A stretch of DNA of 52,442 bases from Chromera velia (Eukaryota > Sar > Chromeraceae): assembly GCA_018398765.1 (NCBI GenBank), contig JAHBMJ010000044.1, positions 1 through 52,442 of the forward strand. Direction: 5' to 3'. Position numbers and translations under genes: made by a program. A model generated the notes under the pieces. The model ran no database searches, was not told the DNA's origin, and was given only the letters and a program-made list of their open reading frames with translations. This document shows positions 34,777-46,749 of this stretch, one piece after another (within the stretch, counting starts at the first letter, position 1; every line of letters starts with the position of its first letter).

Positions 34777-36262
34777 TCACGAAGTTCGCTCGAGACACTC
34801 CCACTGAAACCCCACAATAGAAGTTTCACAATTCACACACAGAGTGGAAGGAAGAGAGGTTCTCCAAGAGGAAATCTCATCGACAATCGCTTCTTGTGTC
34901 TCATGAGGGACACTCTCTGCCCCCGTCGCCCTCCCAGCCTCACTCTGCTGTTTCTTCACGCGGCGTTGTTTCTTCTCCTCTCGACCCAAACTCTCCCGCA
35001 CCTGAACCTCGGCCTCAGCCCTTACCAGGCAGGTTACCTTCTCCTCCATGCACATGGAGCACCTCCCCTTCTCTCGGGCCTCACCCTCTTTCGCGCGTAC
35101 CTGGGCAGCCAAGCCTCCCTCAGGCACAGTCACTCTCATGTGTCTAAGCCGCAACAACTGAGCCTCAGCAAAGGCCATCATGCGACGGTGAGAGTTCATG
35201 AGAGGGGCGGATGTCTGCTCCCCCATCTTCTCAGTCTGCTCCAAGAGACTGGAGATCGATCCGAGATTCTCGAGAGTCTGTCGGAGGCTGTACTCCACCA
35301 CCGCAACATTCAAGGCAGCAGCCAGGTCCGCCATTCCCATCTGAAAGGCCACGTAGGGAATGGACATCTCCCGAACCGTCAAGGTAGGGTCCACCCGCTC
35401 GCAAGCCAAGAGAAGGGAGACGACCTCGAGTCTCTTGTTCACAACAGCCAAGTACAGAGGCCTGCACGCAGATGGCAATTTCAGAAGGGAATTGTTGGTG
35501 GATGCTGCCCTGGATACGGAGGGGAAAGAGGGATGGGTGTTCTTTTTTTGTTGCATGCGACTCCTTACCACCACTTCATGCTTCCCTTCTTGGCTCAACG
35601 CGCTTTTGTCTTTTCTTCCATTTTGCCTTCCTTTCCCCCACTTCATCCGGGTTGTAGTGGAAAGGACATACATCTACAGAACAACAAAAAGAGCAGGCGA
35701 CTCACGTGTCTCCGTATGTGGTTCGAGCGTTCACCTGCACTCTCTCGTCATTCAAGAGAAGCATGACCACTCCGGGATGTCCTGCCTCCGCAGCGGTGTG
35801 AAGGGGTGTGAAGCCGTCCTCTCCACCACCATTTGGATCAATCCGTTTGGATGCAAGTCCTGCAGCAACCTCCACACCCCACCCAGCCTTGCAGCACATG
35901 TAAAACTTGCTCTGTGCAGATCTCTTCTCGCCGTCTCGTCTTTGCTGTTCGAGGGCAGCCCGCTGTTCCTGGACGTACACGCGCTCACCCTTGCACTGCT
36001 TGCCGCCATGGGCCTCCAAAAGATGAAAGAGCCCATTGGAAACGCAGCTGTTCATGGCAGGACATTGCGGACACTTTGACGGCCAAGAGCGCGCAGTAAG
36101 CACCTGCCAGGAGACGCCGCCAGAATGGATTGCTTTGACGTGTTGCTTCAGCGCACCAAACGCGTCCCCGTCTTTCGGACGGAAAAACATCAAACAGTCA
36201 GGACATCGGGCAAATGGGACGCGTGGTAGCTTAGAGCTTTTCTGCCACGTTGCACCCAACAT
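34777..36262 (-). CDS. C2H2 zinc-finger and ankyrin-repeat protein
   Basis: Two exons, 36262-35706 and 35461-34777, joined in phase 2 (AC|G) give about 413 residues ending in TGA. The start is the first ATG of the frame; the open frame extends 38 codons further up without an ATG, so a 5' exon is possible. Near the N-terminus are CPDC-x13-HVKAIH and CPQC-x12-HLLEAH, two C2H2-type zinc-binding pairs. They are followed by ankyrin repeats (DGFTPLHTAAEAGHPGVVML, then GDTPLYLAVVNKRLEVVSLL across the intron). The C-terminal half is coiled-coil-like and charged, with isolated CSMC and CVNC pairs that might be a reduced zinc site. Ankyrin repeats mediate protein binding; the target is unknown. The intron (35462-35705) has GTGAGT and TGCAG ends. 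Confidence 0.8.
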
Positions 36263-37260
36263 TCTAGCTTTTTTTACAAAAAAACAAGGGACGTCTCCGA
36301 AAAGCTGTTCAATGAAACCCACGAATTCGAATGAAAAGGGGGTAAGATTTCTCCAGTGTCTGCCAAAAGACGACACACGAATTGAGACGGGGCAGAGCAG
36401 TGAAATCGGCCGACGTTTTCTGCATGTACTGGATCGACAAGATTATGCAGTTAATTGTCCATTACAACAGACAATGGTCTGCCCCCGACGCGACTCTCGA
36501 CCCGATTCTTATATAGAAGTATCCGAGCTGAATTAGCCGATTACAGCCGCGCGCCGCGGCGCGGTCGACTGTGTGATGCTTGTGGGGCACGAACATCAAT
36601 CATTTTCACCTGGAAATTCACCAGCTCCGTGCGAACGCTAGGGTATGACACTCTTGAGCCTCGTCAGTCAGTTTCACTCAGCAATACCCCCCTTTCATCC
36701 CGCATACAAAATATCAACATGTCAAAACATGTTTTTTATGGTTATTGGACCAAAAGAACCAAATAAAGATGAAAAGTCTACCAGTTTTTGAACGATTTTG
36801 ACCTGAAAACAGTCAAAAACATGTTGGTGCCAACAAAAGTTCTGATTTACCGGTTCTGGCGGTTTAGGAACTAAAACACCCCCCCCTGAACCAAATGATA
36901 AGACCTTCCATTATATTTATTTCATTTTGTTTTGAGTTCTTTTGCATGAAAGACTTTATGGAACTAAGAATTGCTTTGGTTTTTGATAGTTCAGATGAGT
37001 TCCAGAAGTTCTCATTATGAGTTCATCAGTTGAAGAACCACCATCGTATAGAGAGCTGGAACCAACATTGGCACCCGACCTGTAACCGTGCAGAACCCCC
37101 CCCCTTTCTTTTGAACCACCCTAAAAACGTGTTTTTCTTGTATATCAAGATGTTTTTTCTTCAAAAAAAGATGTGAACGGGTGAAAATAAATGTATCAAA
37201 TGCAGTTCTTGCTGCTAGAACTCTCTGTGTATCGTAAAGTGTCTGCAGAGTGTCATACCC
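36263..37260. other. Gene-free stretch
   Basis: No supported gene. It contains a perfect 14-base GC palindrome at 36550-36563 and AT-rich DNA with C runs (36881, 37097). The frames open here are short and lack family features. Confidence 0.5.
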
Positions 37261-37946
37261 CAGGTGCGAACGTCCTTAGATCGCGATTTGTAATCTGATG
37301 CAAACAAGCTTGCGAACGGCCCCGGAAAGCAAGAAAAATGAGAACTGTACGATTGACGCACGCTGGCCAGCCTCGCGCCGACCCCCCCCCCCCCCNNNNN
37401 NNNNNNNNNNNNNNNNNNNNNNNNNNNNNNNNNNNNNNNNNNCCCCCCCCCGCGGGAAAAAAACATGCGCGGAACCTCCCCTTCCCCGGTAAGTGGACCA
37501 TCTGACGCACGTAGACGCACGCATCTCACAAATTCAGCCTTTCGGAGCCGGAGTTTTGGTGAAAGATCTGATGTAAGCAAGCTTGCGCACGGCCCTAGAA
37601 AGCAAGAAAGATGAGAACTGCACGATTGACATACGCCGGTCAGTATTGTGCCAACCCCCCCCTCCCACGCAAAAAAAACATGCGCGGAAGCCCCCCCTCC
37701 CCCGGGAAAAAAACCCGAAAGTAAGTGAACCATCTGACGCACGCATCTCGCAAATTTAGCCTTTCGGGGCCAGGTTTTTGGTGAAAGATCGGATGCAAGC
37801 AAGCTTGTGAATAACCCTGGAAAGCAAAAAAAATAAGAACTGCACGATTGATGCACGCCGGCCATTGCATGCCATTGTATGGTACATGTAAAGTAGCGCC
37901 GACCCCCCCCCCCCNCCCTGTAGGAAAAAAAGCAGCGCAGAAATAC
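37261..37946. repeat. Tandem copies of a ~200-bp repeat, with assembly gap
   Basis: Three related units start near 37261, 37521 and 37744. Each has a 'GCAAGCTTG' core, then 'GAAAGCAA', 'GAACTG(T/C)ACGATTGA', 'CGC(T/C)GG', a C homopolymer, and 'CATCTGACGCACG'. A run of 47 N (37396-37442) and one N at 37915 sit at the C homopolymers. A further partial unit continues at 46312-46420 on the other side of the retrotransposon. Confidence 0.85.
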
Positions 37947-38485
37947 AGAAAAGTGTGATGCTAGCTGTCCTACCATACAACTAGAGGAGACAGCAATATA
38001 ACTGAATCACCTCACATCCATTCACCAACTTACAGAAGGAGTCTGTCCAACCAGGGTAGAATCATCAGCTTTCACCTGTTCAAATCAATCTAGTGACTGT
38101 CAATGAAAAAATATTTTCTACGCGTACGCATAGCCTTTAAATCCATACTACCTTCCAGTTATACTCAAACTCGAGAGGCCCAAAGCAAGTCAATATCAAC
38201 ACGATCAACTCAAAGACACATGAAAATTCCGACCTGCCACAGCCAACCATCACTGTCACTCAGTCATTTACGAAGTGATCAGTGCTTAGCTAGCTACGCT
38301 CGATGTGCTGCACTCCATATTGAAGCAAGCTGTTTCAATCAAGTCAGCCTTTCAAGCATGCTCTTCAATTCAGTCTGCTTGCATGTGCACCCCAGACTGC
38401 CACGCTTCATCGCGCATCCGGATTCATAGCGGGCTTCTCGCTCGTAATGCACGCATTCTCGCTCACATCGCACACACACTTTTCA
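37947..38485 (-). repeat. 3' LTR of the copia element
   Basis: 539 bp, bounded by the short inverted repeat AGAAAAGTGT ... ACACTTTTCA as read on the plus strand. Aligns end to end with 45766-46304. On the coding strand it is preceded by a G-rich polypurine-like stretch (38486-38500). Confidence 0.9.
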
Positions 38486-38500
38486 CACACCCCCCACTCG
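38486..38500 (-). other. Candidate polypurine tract
   Basis: On the minus strand the bases before the 3' LTR read GAGTGGGGGGTGTG, a purine-rich stretch where plus-strand DNA synthesis is normally primed. A second purine tract lies just after the pol stop (38699-38718). Confidence 0.5.
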
Positions 38501-38722
38501 TTTCCCCAAAACTCTTTTATTTAAAGATTTATAAGGATACAAGTGCAGCACACCGTTTAATCAAATCAAAACAGTTTGGCTTCTCGCAGAGGGAAATCTA
38601 GAGACAAAGAGAAGAGATGAGAGGGAAGGAGAAGACAGTCTGAAAATCAAAGAGAGCAAAGTACTGTGTAAAGAAGAAAACCAACACCTCTTTTCACTCT
38701 CTTCCTTTTCTTCCCCCTTCGC

Positions 38723-41700
38723 TCACCACCAGACAGCTCGAGTGAGCACATCAGCCTTCTGAAACTCCCTCTTCACCCATATGACCTGTGCATCGAGACC
38801 CTCACCCCCAATCTCCTGCATAAGGTAGTCGAGGGTGCCCTGCATGTGGGGTTCTGAACACGTGCCAATCCGGACTCGATCTGGTCGTACAGAGGCTTGC
38901 TGTCCGTGACCATAATCACTCTCGGCAGCTTCCTAAAGAGGCGGAAAGCAATGTCACGCGTCTTGTAGGCGGCCTTTACGCCATCCACCATCGACACCAT
39001 CTCACAGGAGGTGGAAGAGATGAACTTCTGCTTCATTCTCTTGGAACCACACGCGACAAGGTTCCACTCGTCATCACTCTCAAGCCTTCACGTCGTATCG
39101 ACTAGGAAATGCATCCAAGCCTGACGTCCTTCCTTTGACAGAGTGAAGAAGAAAGAGTTATTGAAGATGTAGAGGAGGAGAGTGGAGATGTTGATCCCTC
39201 TAAGCTCAAGGGAAAACGGTCTCTCTTTCAGTGCCTGCAACACGAGTACCAGACACTCCATCAGCTTTTTGCTGACGCAATTCGCCCTCGAAGAGAGAAT
39301 TGAGAAGAACGGCTGCACTTTTGGTTCGGTACGGACGGCCCACCCTAGAGTGCCAATGAGGGACTGGTAGCGCGGCTTGAGGGACAGATCGATCATGTCG
39401 TCCTCCGGCACCTTCAGGTCCTCCTCTCTCACCACACGCTTCTTCTCAGGAAGAAGATCATCAACGCACAGCGAGTTGAGGAAAGAGGCCTGAGACAGGG
39501 ACATGTTCTTTCCCTGTCTCATCTGCTCAATGCCCACAAACTTTGCCGCCTCGCCGTCGACGACTCGCACGAGGCTGCCGAGAGACAGCCTGTGCCCGTA
39601 CTTGCTGAAGATCTCCTCGATGTCCATCGCACCTCCCTCAAAGTCGTCAACATGGTGATAGATGACAGCGTTGACCTCGTTGGCGTTCGTCTCTCTTCGC
39701 ATGTGAATGGACTCATCGATCTCCTCAAAGCCCAGCTCTTTCAACTCAGTCTTTGCCTTGGTTGAAAACATCCTTACCGAACCAGGCTTTCCATAGAGAG
39801 CCTTGTCAGTGATGTAGATCTCACCCTCCTTCAACTCTTTCCTCTTCTTCTTCACGATCTTGTGGTGCTCATCGGTGAACTTGCTCAACTCCTCCGGCTT
39901 CTTATCTGGGAAATCAGGGAGAATCCTGATTCCGGAAACTCGGATCCCGATCTTCTTGTCACAGATATGCTCTGCCTGGAGGAAAGCCCCAGACACATCG
40001 GCCTTCATCATGGAGAAGTCCTTGGAGAGCATGTAGATGATGGCGATGTAGATGGAATAAATGCTTGGGGTGCCGGCATACGTCGGCATCTCTCTAGGGT
40101 CCTTGAACTCTTGAGAATACACCCTCGCGTTCGTGTCCTTCTCTCCCATCTCCCCGTTCTCCTTCCATATGAAACGAGCACTGAGGGGCAGAACGGCTAC
40201 CACCTCATCACGGTCCACCTTCTTTCCGAGCACGGAGTTCAGAAAGATTTTTGCCCACTCTTTGATGAGGGCACCGTTGAAGATGCCGCTGTTAATCTCC
40301 TCTCTGGTAGCTGGCCTCTGAGCAGTGCCACCAGAGAACTTCATCGGGGTCGCCATAGTCATGAGAGCAGTCTCTCTCATCCGTAGAAAAGCAGTGAAGT
40401 CTGCGGGAATGACGTCAACGTCAACAAGCACAGGCACCTCCTCAATCAGGGCAGCACCTGTCCCGTTACTATCGATCTCGCTCTTCTGCACAGCATCCAT
40501 GATCTCTTTGGAGACCTCTCCATTCATCATCGTGAAGAGGCAAACGATCTGGGCCTTCTCGACACGGCAGATCTCACTCGGTCTCCATGTGCCCAGAGGG
40601 TCCATCCTCATCAGAGCAACCTCAGCAGACTTCTTTCTCATCTTACTGATCAGCTTTACGGGCTGTAGCACTCTATCGATCTCTGCAAGAGCGCTACAAA
40701 TAGGGCGCGAAGGGGAAACCTCCTTGACTGATACAAGAGGCACCATCGGTTCTGGAATCTCCTCAAACTTATATTCCATGTCCTTGTAGTAGTTATGGCC
40801 GTACTTGTTCTTCTCTCCATCCTCAGTGCCACCCCCCACTCCAACCCCATTCCCTCTGCCTGTACGTCGCACTGCTCTGCCCAGCTACGCTTCCTCCACC
40901 CCCCGACGCACTGGCTTCAGGACGATGGGGTACAGCTTGCAGACAGTCCATCTCTCTGTCTCCGGAGGGTAATACAACACCTCACATAAAGTGTCGTTCA
41001 CTGTGTCAATGAACACTCCCTCCATACCAAGAAAAGAGAGAGACTTGTCAGCAGAAGGGGGCTTAAAAACGACAGGGTCTCCAAAACGGAGAACAAAAGG
41101 GGGGGGAGACTGAAAACGGCTAAGCCACGGGCTCAGACCTGTCAGGGAAGCAAAGGTCACGTTATGCGTCGGCTCAATGCCGGGGATGAGAACAGGCCAC
41201 ACATAGGCGTCATAGCCAATCTCCTTGAGTGCAGTCCTCAGCATCGTCCTAATCTCCCTGTTTGCAACCTCTACTGCTCCATGGGACTCGGGGCAATGTT
41301 GAGGAGACGGCTCGAGGTAGATGTTGTACTCAGCAGCCAGTTGCTTGGTCTTGCCGAGCTTGAGCACGGTGTCGTTGTCAGATTGGATGATCTTGGGGAT
41401 GATCTGCTCGGCGATGATCAGATAAAGTAGATGCTGGTCGGCCTCGTCCTTGGTCTTCAGCACACGAAGGCTTCACCATTGGTGCAAGAGCTCGACGAGG
41501 ACGCTGATGATGTGTACGCCTCCGTGCCCTACCTCCTTCACGAACATCAGGTCCCATCACCACTCCTCACCGAACTTCTTCCCATCACGCCGCTGTCGGC
41601 TTCTCGGTGGTGTAGATCTCACAGCGTTCCTCTGCTCACAGATGTCGCAGTTCTTCCAGGCCTTGTCAAGGACGTCTCTCCAGGCCACCAAACTATTCTC

Positions 41701-42035
41701 CTTCAATGTGCCTACCAACCGTTCTTTGCCATAGTGTAGGAGGCGGCGGTACCACGTCATTGCAGTCTCGTAAGAGACGGTAGACAGTCGGTGCGGGGAG
41801 GCGTACACTCGCTCAGCGCTCTGCATGACAACATACGGAATGTTGTAGGATGGATCTCCTCTGGGGCAGTCAATGCGGAACTTTTTCAGCTCGCTGGAGA
41901 TGGCATCGATGATTACAAACCACGAGTCGGCAGCCGTCTCCATCAGAACTAGCTTGTGGGGTCGAAGAAGCGGTTCCACTGACAGAGAATCGTTTTTATT
42001 TCGCATTTCTCTCTCCTTTCTGCCTGTTTCTGGTG
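38723..42035 (-). pseudogene. pol: copia pol: integrase, reverse transcriptase, RNase H
   Basis: From the N-terminal side: GAG-pre-integrase zinc-binding part (WYRRLLHYGKERL ... CDICEQ); integrase core with D (DLMFV), D (IQSDND) and E (PESHGAVE), all present; reverse transcriptase frame 40872-39088 with KADVSGAFLQ and catalytic HHVDD, plus the copia YQSLIGTLGW motif; RNase H with VTDSKPLYD. In-frame stops at 41557, 41473, 40885 and 39088 separate these pieces. A one-base shift at a CCCC run near 38850 moves the last RNase H part (VIWVKREFQKADVLTRA) to another frame, ending at 38723. Active-site residues survive although the polyprotein is broken. Confidence 0.9.
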
Positions 42036-42084
42036 TTCTCCATTGACTCTCTTTCATATGTATATCTTTCAACGTGCGTGCAGA

Positions 42085-42392
42085 AACCTCTCTCTCTCTC
42101 TCAGAATCTGAGTGTGTGTGAGTGTAGATGTGTGTGTGTGTGTAGTGCACATGGGTGGGTGTGTATGTATATATGTATGTATGTATTAATTTATGTACAG
42201 TATGTTGGTGCGTGTCTGTTTGCATGTGCATGTGGTGTATGTGTATATGTATATGTGCGCGCGCGTATGTATATATATGAGTGTGTATGTACCCCTGTGT
42301 ATGTATGTGTGTGTGTGTGTATGTGTCTGTGTGTGTGTGTGTGTGTATGTGTGTGTGTGTATGTGTGTGTATATGTGTATGTGTATGTGTGA

Positions 42393-42457
<65 letters not shown>

Positions 42458-42793
42458 TGTATGTATGTATGTGTATATGTATATGTGTATGTGTATGTGT
42501 GAGTGTGTATGTGTATGTGTATATATGTGTGTGTGTGTGTTGTATGTATGTTATATGTATGTTGTGTGTGTGTTATCTATGTATCTGTTGTATGTATGTA
42601 TATGTGTGTGTGTGTATGTGTGTGTGTATGTGTGTGTGTATGTGTATGTGTGCGTGCATGTGTGCGTGCGTGCGTGCATGTATATATATGTGTATGTGTG
42701 TGTGTGTGGTGTGTGTGTGTATGTGTGTGTGTGTATATGTATGTGTCTGTGTCTGTGTCTGTGTCTATGTCTGTATCTGTATCTGTGTCTGTG

Positions 42794-42832
<39 letters not shown>

Positions 42833-42874
42833 TGTATGTATGTGTATGTCTATCTGTGTGTGTATGTGTATGTC

Positions 42875-42942
<68 letters not shown>

Positions 42943-43144
42943 TGTATATGTATGTGTGTGTGTGTGTATATGTATGAGTCGGTTGTGTGTGAGTCGATGT
43001 GTGTGTATGTGTGAGTCGGTATATGTGTATGTATGTGTGTGTGTGTATATGTGTGTGTGTATGTGTGTGTGTGTGTATGTGTGTGTGTGTGTGCGTATAT
43101 GTATATATGTATATGTATGACATTGTGTATATGTGTGTGTATGT

Positions 43145-43190
<46 letters not shown>

Positions 43191-43234
43191 ACGCGTGCAT
43201 GCGTATGTCTCAGTTCGGTATGTGTATGTGTGTG

Positions 43235-43283
<49 letters not shown>

Positions 43284-43351
43284 ATGTCTGTGTCTGTATC
43301 TGTGTCTGTGTCTATGTCTTATGTGTGTATGTGTGTGTGTGTGTGTATATA

Positions 43352-43382
<31 letters not shown>

Positions 43383-43387
43383 ATCTA

Positions 43388-43459
<72 letters not shown>

Positions 43460-43525
43460 TGCGTGTGTATGTATGTGTATGTGTGTGTGTATGTGTGTGT
43501 GTATGTGTGTGTGTGTGTGTATGTG
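42085..43525. repeat. 1.4-kb TG / TATG / TCTG microsatellite inside the element
   Basis: Almost pure (TG)n with TATG, TGTC and TCTG variants, ending in (TCTG)n, (CT)n and (TATG)n. It separates the protease region from the integrase region. Long ORFs of Cys/Val or His/Thr repeats on both strands are translation artefacts. Confidence 0.95.
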
Positions 43526-44120
43526 TATGTGTACGCGTCTGTGTATCCGCGCAGCCGTATAACGAGCACTTTCTCATCTATGGCATTTCCAGGATCATAC
43601 AAAAAAACAGTCTTGCAGCACCATCATACTTCTATGATCGACTCACAGTTAGAGCACAATAGAGTACAATATAGTATAATGGAGCCGGAGTATAGATGTA
43701 TAGCCTTAGGGAAAAGTAGGAATTAAAAAAAAAAATGATTTGAAAAAAAATTCTTACTAACTCTGATCGCGTAAATTATTTTGAGTTGATCTTCTGAAGC
43801 TTTTGAAAAAAGGTTTTTAAAAAATATTATGATGTATATATGATCAAGTAACTAAATCCTAGTCTAGATCCTAGTATAGACACACTGGTACAAACATACA
43901 AGATCTTACTACTAGTAGTAGTACTGTAGTATACCGCCCTCCACTAGCTGCTACAAAAAAAATATGAGGACAATAAATAGATTTAACACACATGTTATAA
44001 TTTAAAAAGATGTTTACAAATGTTTTTACATGATTTAAACATCAGGAATTATTGTGATTTTACTTTAATTAACTAAAAAAAATTAAAAATATTTGGAGTC
44101 GGAATTAGTGTTAGAGTTAA
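43526..44120. other. AT-rich insert next to the microsatellite
   Basis: About 550 bp rich in A/T with poly-A runs, 'CTAGTA' repeats and no coding frame. Its composition differs sharply from the retrotransposon on both sides, so it is probably inserted DNA rather than element sequence. Origin not recognised. Confidence 0.6.
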
Positions 44121-44520
44121 CATGGTCCCGTTTTCACATAGACCCGTCGTCCTTGTCTCTCACGAGATACGCTCTGTGATGCACAGGCATGCACAGACCC
44201 GTCTGCTTCTCAGTGAAAGGGAAACGGAAGAAAGCATCCTCATGGACCTCCAGCTTCACTCCCATCTCGGCTTAGTTGATCTTTCGGTTGATCTCCTCAC
44301 TCCAGATAACGTACTTGCGGTAGTACTCGGGGAAGATGGATCTCGAAGCTCCAGTGTCGAGGTAGGCAATGTCAGACTCCCAGAACTCTCTCTGGGCAGA
44401 CCTTGAAGGTCGACACACCTGGATTATCCAGGCAGTCTCTCTCATGCCAGTAGCACGGCCGTCGACAATGCCCACTCGCTGATCATCTTGGCCGAACGTC
44501 GCTGTCTGCACCTCCGTACC
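44121..44520 (-). pseudogene. copia aspartic protease region
   Basis: Frame downstream of the stop at 44521, with IAYLDTGASRSIF as the aspartic protease active site (DTGA). Stops at 44272 (TAA) in the same frame and continues as MGVKLEVHEDAFFRF up to the AT-rich insert. The protease normally cuts the Gag-Pol polyprotein. Confidence 0.85.
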
Positions 44521-45504
44521 CTACCTGTCGGTAACCATACCCACTCTGTCACCCGATTGCTGCAAGTCCGGACAATCCGCTTGCTTGTGTCCGTACTGCT
44601 TGCAATTATGACACTTCCCCTTGAAGGTCGAACTCGAGCTCCCTTGCCCGGACTGAGAACTTCCATGACCACCACCTCGGAGTCTACCTCTGCCTCTCCC
44701 TGCTTGTCCTCCTCCTCGAGAGCTGCTGCTGGACGGCTGCTCACTAGCACCACCAGAACTGTGCCCACTGGCACCACCCCTGTGTTTACCTCCTCTGCCG
44801 CAGCCGTTGCCACGTCCATATCCACGACCTCAACCACAAAGGCCACCAGGCACCCGAGGCCCGATCTCCCCAGGTCCTGCAAACAGGGCAATCTCAAGCC
44901 CCCGACGAGTCACCTGCTTGCTGGGCTTCTTCCCAGCCAGCACCTGCACAAGGGAATTCCCAGCTGCAGATGCAAGCTCCTTGATCTCACGTAAGATCGC
45001 CTTAGGGTCGTGCGGTTCCTGTTTGAGGGTGATCCTCAAGATCGTCTGCAACTCAAGGGGGACAGCATTCATGAGGTATTCCGCCTTCTTCTTCTTCAGG
45101 ATTTTCACACCGAACTGGACAGCCTGTGCCTCCAGGTTCCTCCACTCAGTGGCTATGAGTGAGAGATTGGCGGTGAAAGCTCCCCTCTTCTTGTAAAAGG
45201 CGTCGTACTTTGCGGTGATGGCATCTTTCATATCCACGTCCTCGATTCCAAAGGCCCAGTCCACCGCCGCCCACACCTCTCTCCTGAAGAGGGGGTAGTT
45301 AACCCTTGCTGGGTCCACCTTGGGGAGACCGAGGTCGTCGAGCACCGGCTCCATCTCATCGTCGTCTCCCACTCCTTCTCCTGCAGCTCCCTCCTCCTCT
45401 CCCCCTTCCTCGTCATCCTCCAGGTTGAATGCACCTGCATTCCGTTGCATGAACACATCAAGGACTGTCGAATGCACATGTTTGACAGCCTTGACTGCAT
45501 TCAA
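44521..45504 (-). pseudogene. gag: copia gag with CCHC zinc knuckle
   Basis: N-terminal part 45504-44830 (224 codons) with an acidic stretch and the gag-like pattern YDAFYKKRGAFTANLSLIA. After an in-frame TGA (44830) the frame goes on through a Gly/Arg/Ser-rich linker to the zinc knuckle CHNCKQYGHKQADC (C-x2-C-x4-H-x4-C), which binds RNA, and ends at TAG 44521. This TAG could also be a natural Gag/Pol boundary. Confidence 0.85.
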
Positions 45505-45748
45505 AATCTAAGAGGGCTCAAGATGCAGTCTTCTCGCTTGGGTTAAGCCAAGCCACGCAGGGTCAGTCATCTTCATCTCTTGGACTGCGATCAGATTCTT
45601 CCAGGAAAGGATTTAATCAGTAGCCCCTAACAGGAGAAAATACTGTCGGGGACCCGGGCCCTTGGCTCTGCCATCTTTCATACAGATAGACCAAATAAGG
45701 AGAGAAAGGGAAGGATGAAAGGTGATCAGCTCAAAAAAGTTGCCTCAA

Positions 45749-45764
45749 GTGCCTGGAAGCACCA
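45749..45764 (-). other. Candidate tRNA primer binding site
   Basis: Just inside the 5' LTR the coding strand reads TGGTGCTTCCAGGCAC. It starts with TGG as primer binding sites do, complementary to a tRNA 3' end ...GGAAGCACCA. Which tRNA this is was not determined. Confidence 0.6.
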
Positions 45765-45765
45765 C

Positions 45766-46304
45766 AGAAAAGTGTGATACTAGCTGTCCCACCATACAAC
45801 TAGAGGAGATGGCAATATAACTGAATCACCTCACATCCATTCACCAACTTACAGAAGGAGTCTGTCCAACTAGAGCAGAGTCATCAGCTTCTATCTGTTC
45901 AAATCAATCTAGTGACTGTCAATAAAAGAATATTTCCTACGCGTGCGTATAGCTTTTGAATCTATACTGCTTTCTAGTCATACTCAAACTCGAGAGGCCC
46001 AAAGCAAGTCAATATCAACACGATCAACTCAAAGACACATGAAAATTCCGACTTGCCACAGCCAACCATCACTGTCACTCAGTCATTTATGAAGTGATCA
46101 GTGCTTAGCTAGCTACGCTCGATGTGCTACACTCTATATTGAAGCAAGCTGTCTCAATCAAGTCAGCCTTTCAAGTATGCTCTTCAATTCAGTCTGCCTG
46201 CATGCGCGCCCCAGACCACCACGCTTCATCGCGCATCCGGATTTGTAGGGCGCTTCTCGCTCGTATTGCACGCATTCTCGCTCGCATCGCGCATACACTT
46301 TTCA
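45766..46304 (-). repeat. 5' LTR of the copia element
   Basis: 539 bp, same length as the 3' LTR. Starts TGAAAAGTGT on the coding strand. Should hold the element's promoter; no element-specific TATA box is claimed. Confidence 0.9.
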
Positions 46305-46749
46305 TAGAAACCCCCCCCCTCCACAGGAAAAAAGCCCAGCAGCCATCTGACACTAGATCTGACGCACGCATGGCACAAATCCAGCCTTTTGGGGCCGGGT
46401 TTTTGGCGAAAGACTATAGCGTGCATGCATATGGGCTGGGGTATTTTTAATTGTTAAACAAGCCTTAGGGTTCGTGGATGCATAGCACGTCCCAGCATAC
46501 CAGCAGCTACGGGCCCATCTCCCATCTTATACCGCCATCTCATCTCCCATCTCACGCTCATCTCAGGCATGTATATGTATGGATCCACATTCTTCCCCCC
46601 GTTCTTCTCCCCTCCCACCATCACCACCATGATCGTCAAACTGTCAATAGAAAAATCTGTGGACATGTTTCTGCTCTTTTGATATCGTCTCCAGCTAGAG
46701 ACAAGTGCTTTTCAGTTTTTTTCGTGAGCCTTTTTGTTCTTTTTCAGCC

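Larger units (their letters stand above)
37947..46304 (-). mobile_element. Ty1/copia LTR retrotransposon (degenerate)
   Basis: Two 539-bp direct repeats flank, on the minus strand, gag with zinc knuckle, protease (DTGA), integrase, reverse transcriptase and RNase H. Integrase before reverse transcriptase is the Ty1/copia order. All coding parts lie in one frame from gag to RNase H except for a frameshift near 38850. Seven in-frame stops interrupt it (44830, 44521, 44272, 41557, 41473, 40885, 39088). The LTRs differ at about 42 of 539 positions by my hand count. No clear target-site duplication was found. Between protease and integrase about 2 kb of simple and AT-rich sequence is inserted. The copy cannot move by itself. 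Confidence 0.93.

Noticed and set aside
34705-35766. 353-codon plus-strand ORF
   Set aside because: It lies antisense to the ankyrin gene exon and has no domain; the minus-strand frame has ankyrin repeats and splice agreement.
39862-40789. Plus-strand ORFs over the reverse transcriptase region
   Set aside because: Antisense shadows of the copia reverse transcriptase frame.
42193-43662. Long plus- and minus-strand ORFs of Cys/Val or His/Thr repeats
   Set aside because: They are translations of the (TG)n/(TATG)n microsatellite and occur in several frames at once.
37947-46304. Target-site duplication of the copia element
   Set aside because: The five bases outside each LTR (AATAC and TAGAA) do not match, so none is claimed.
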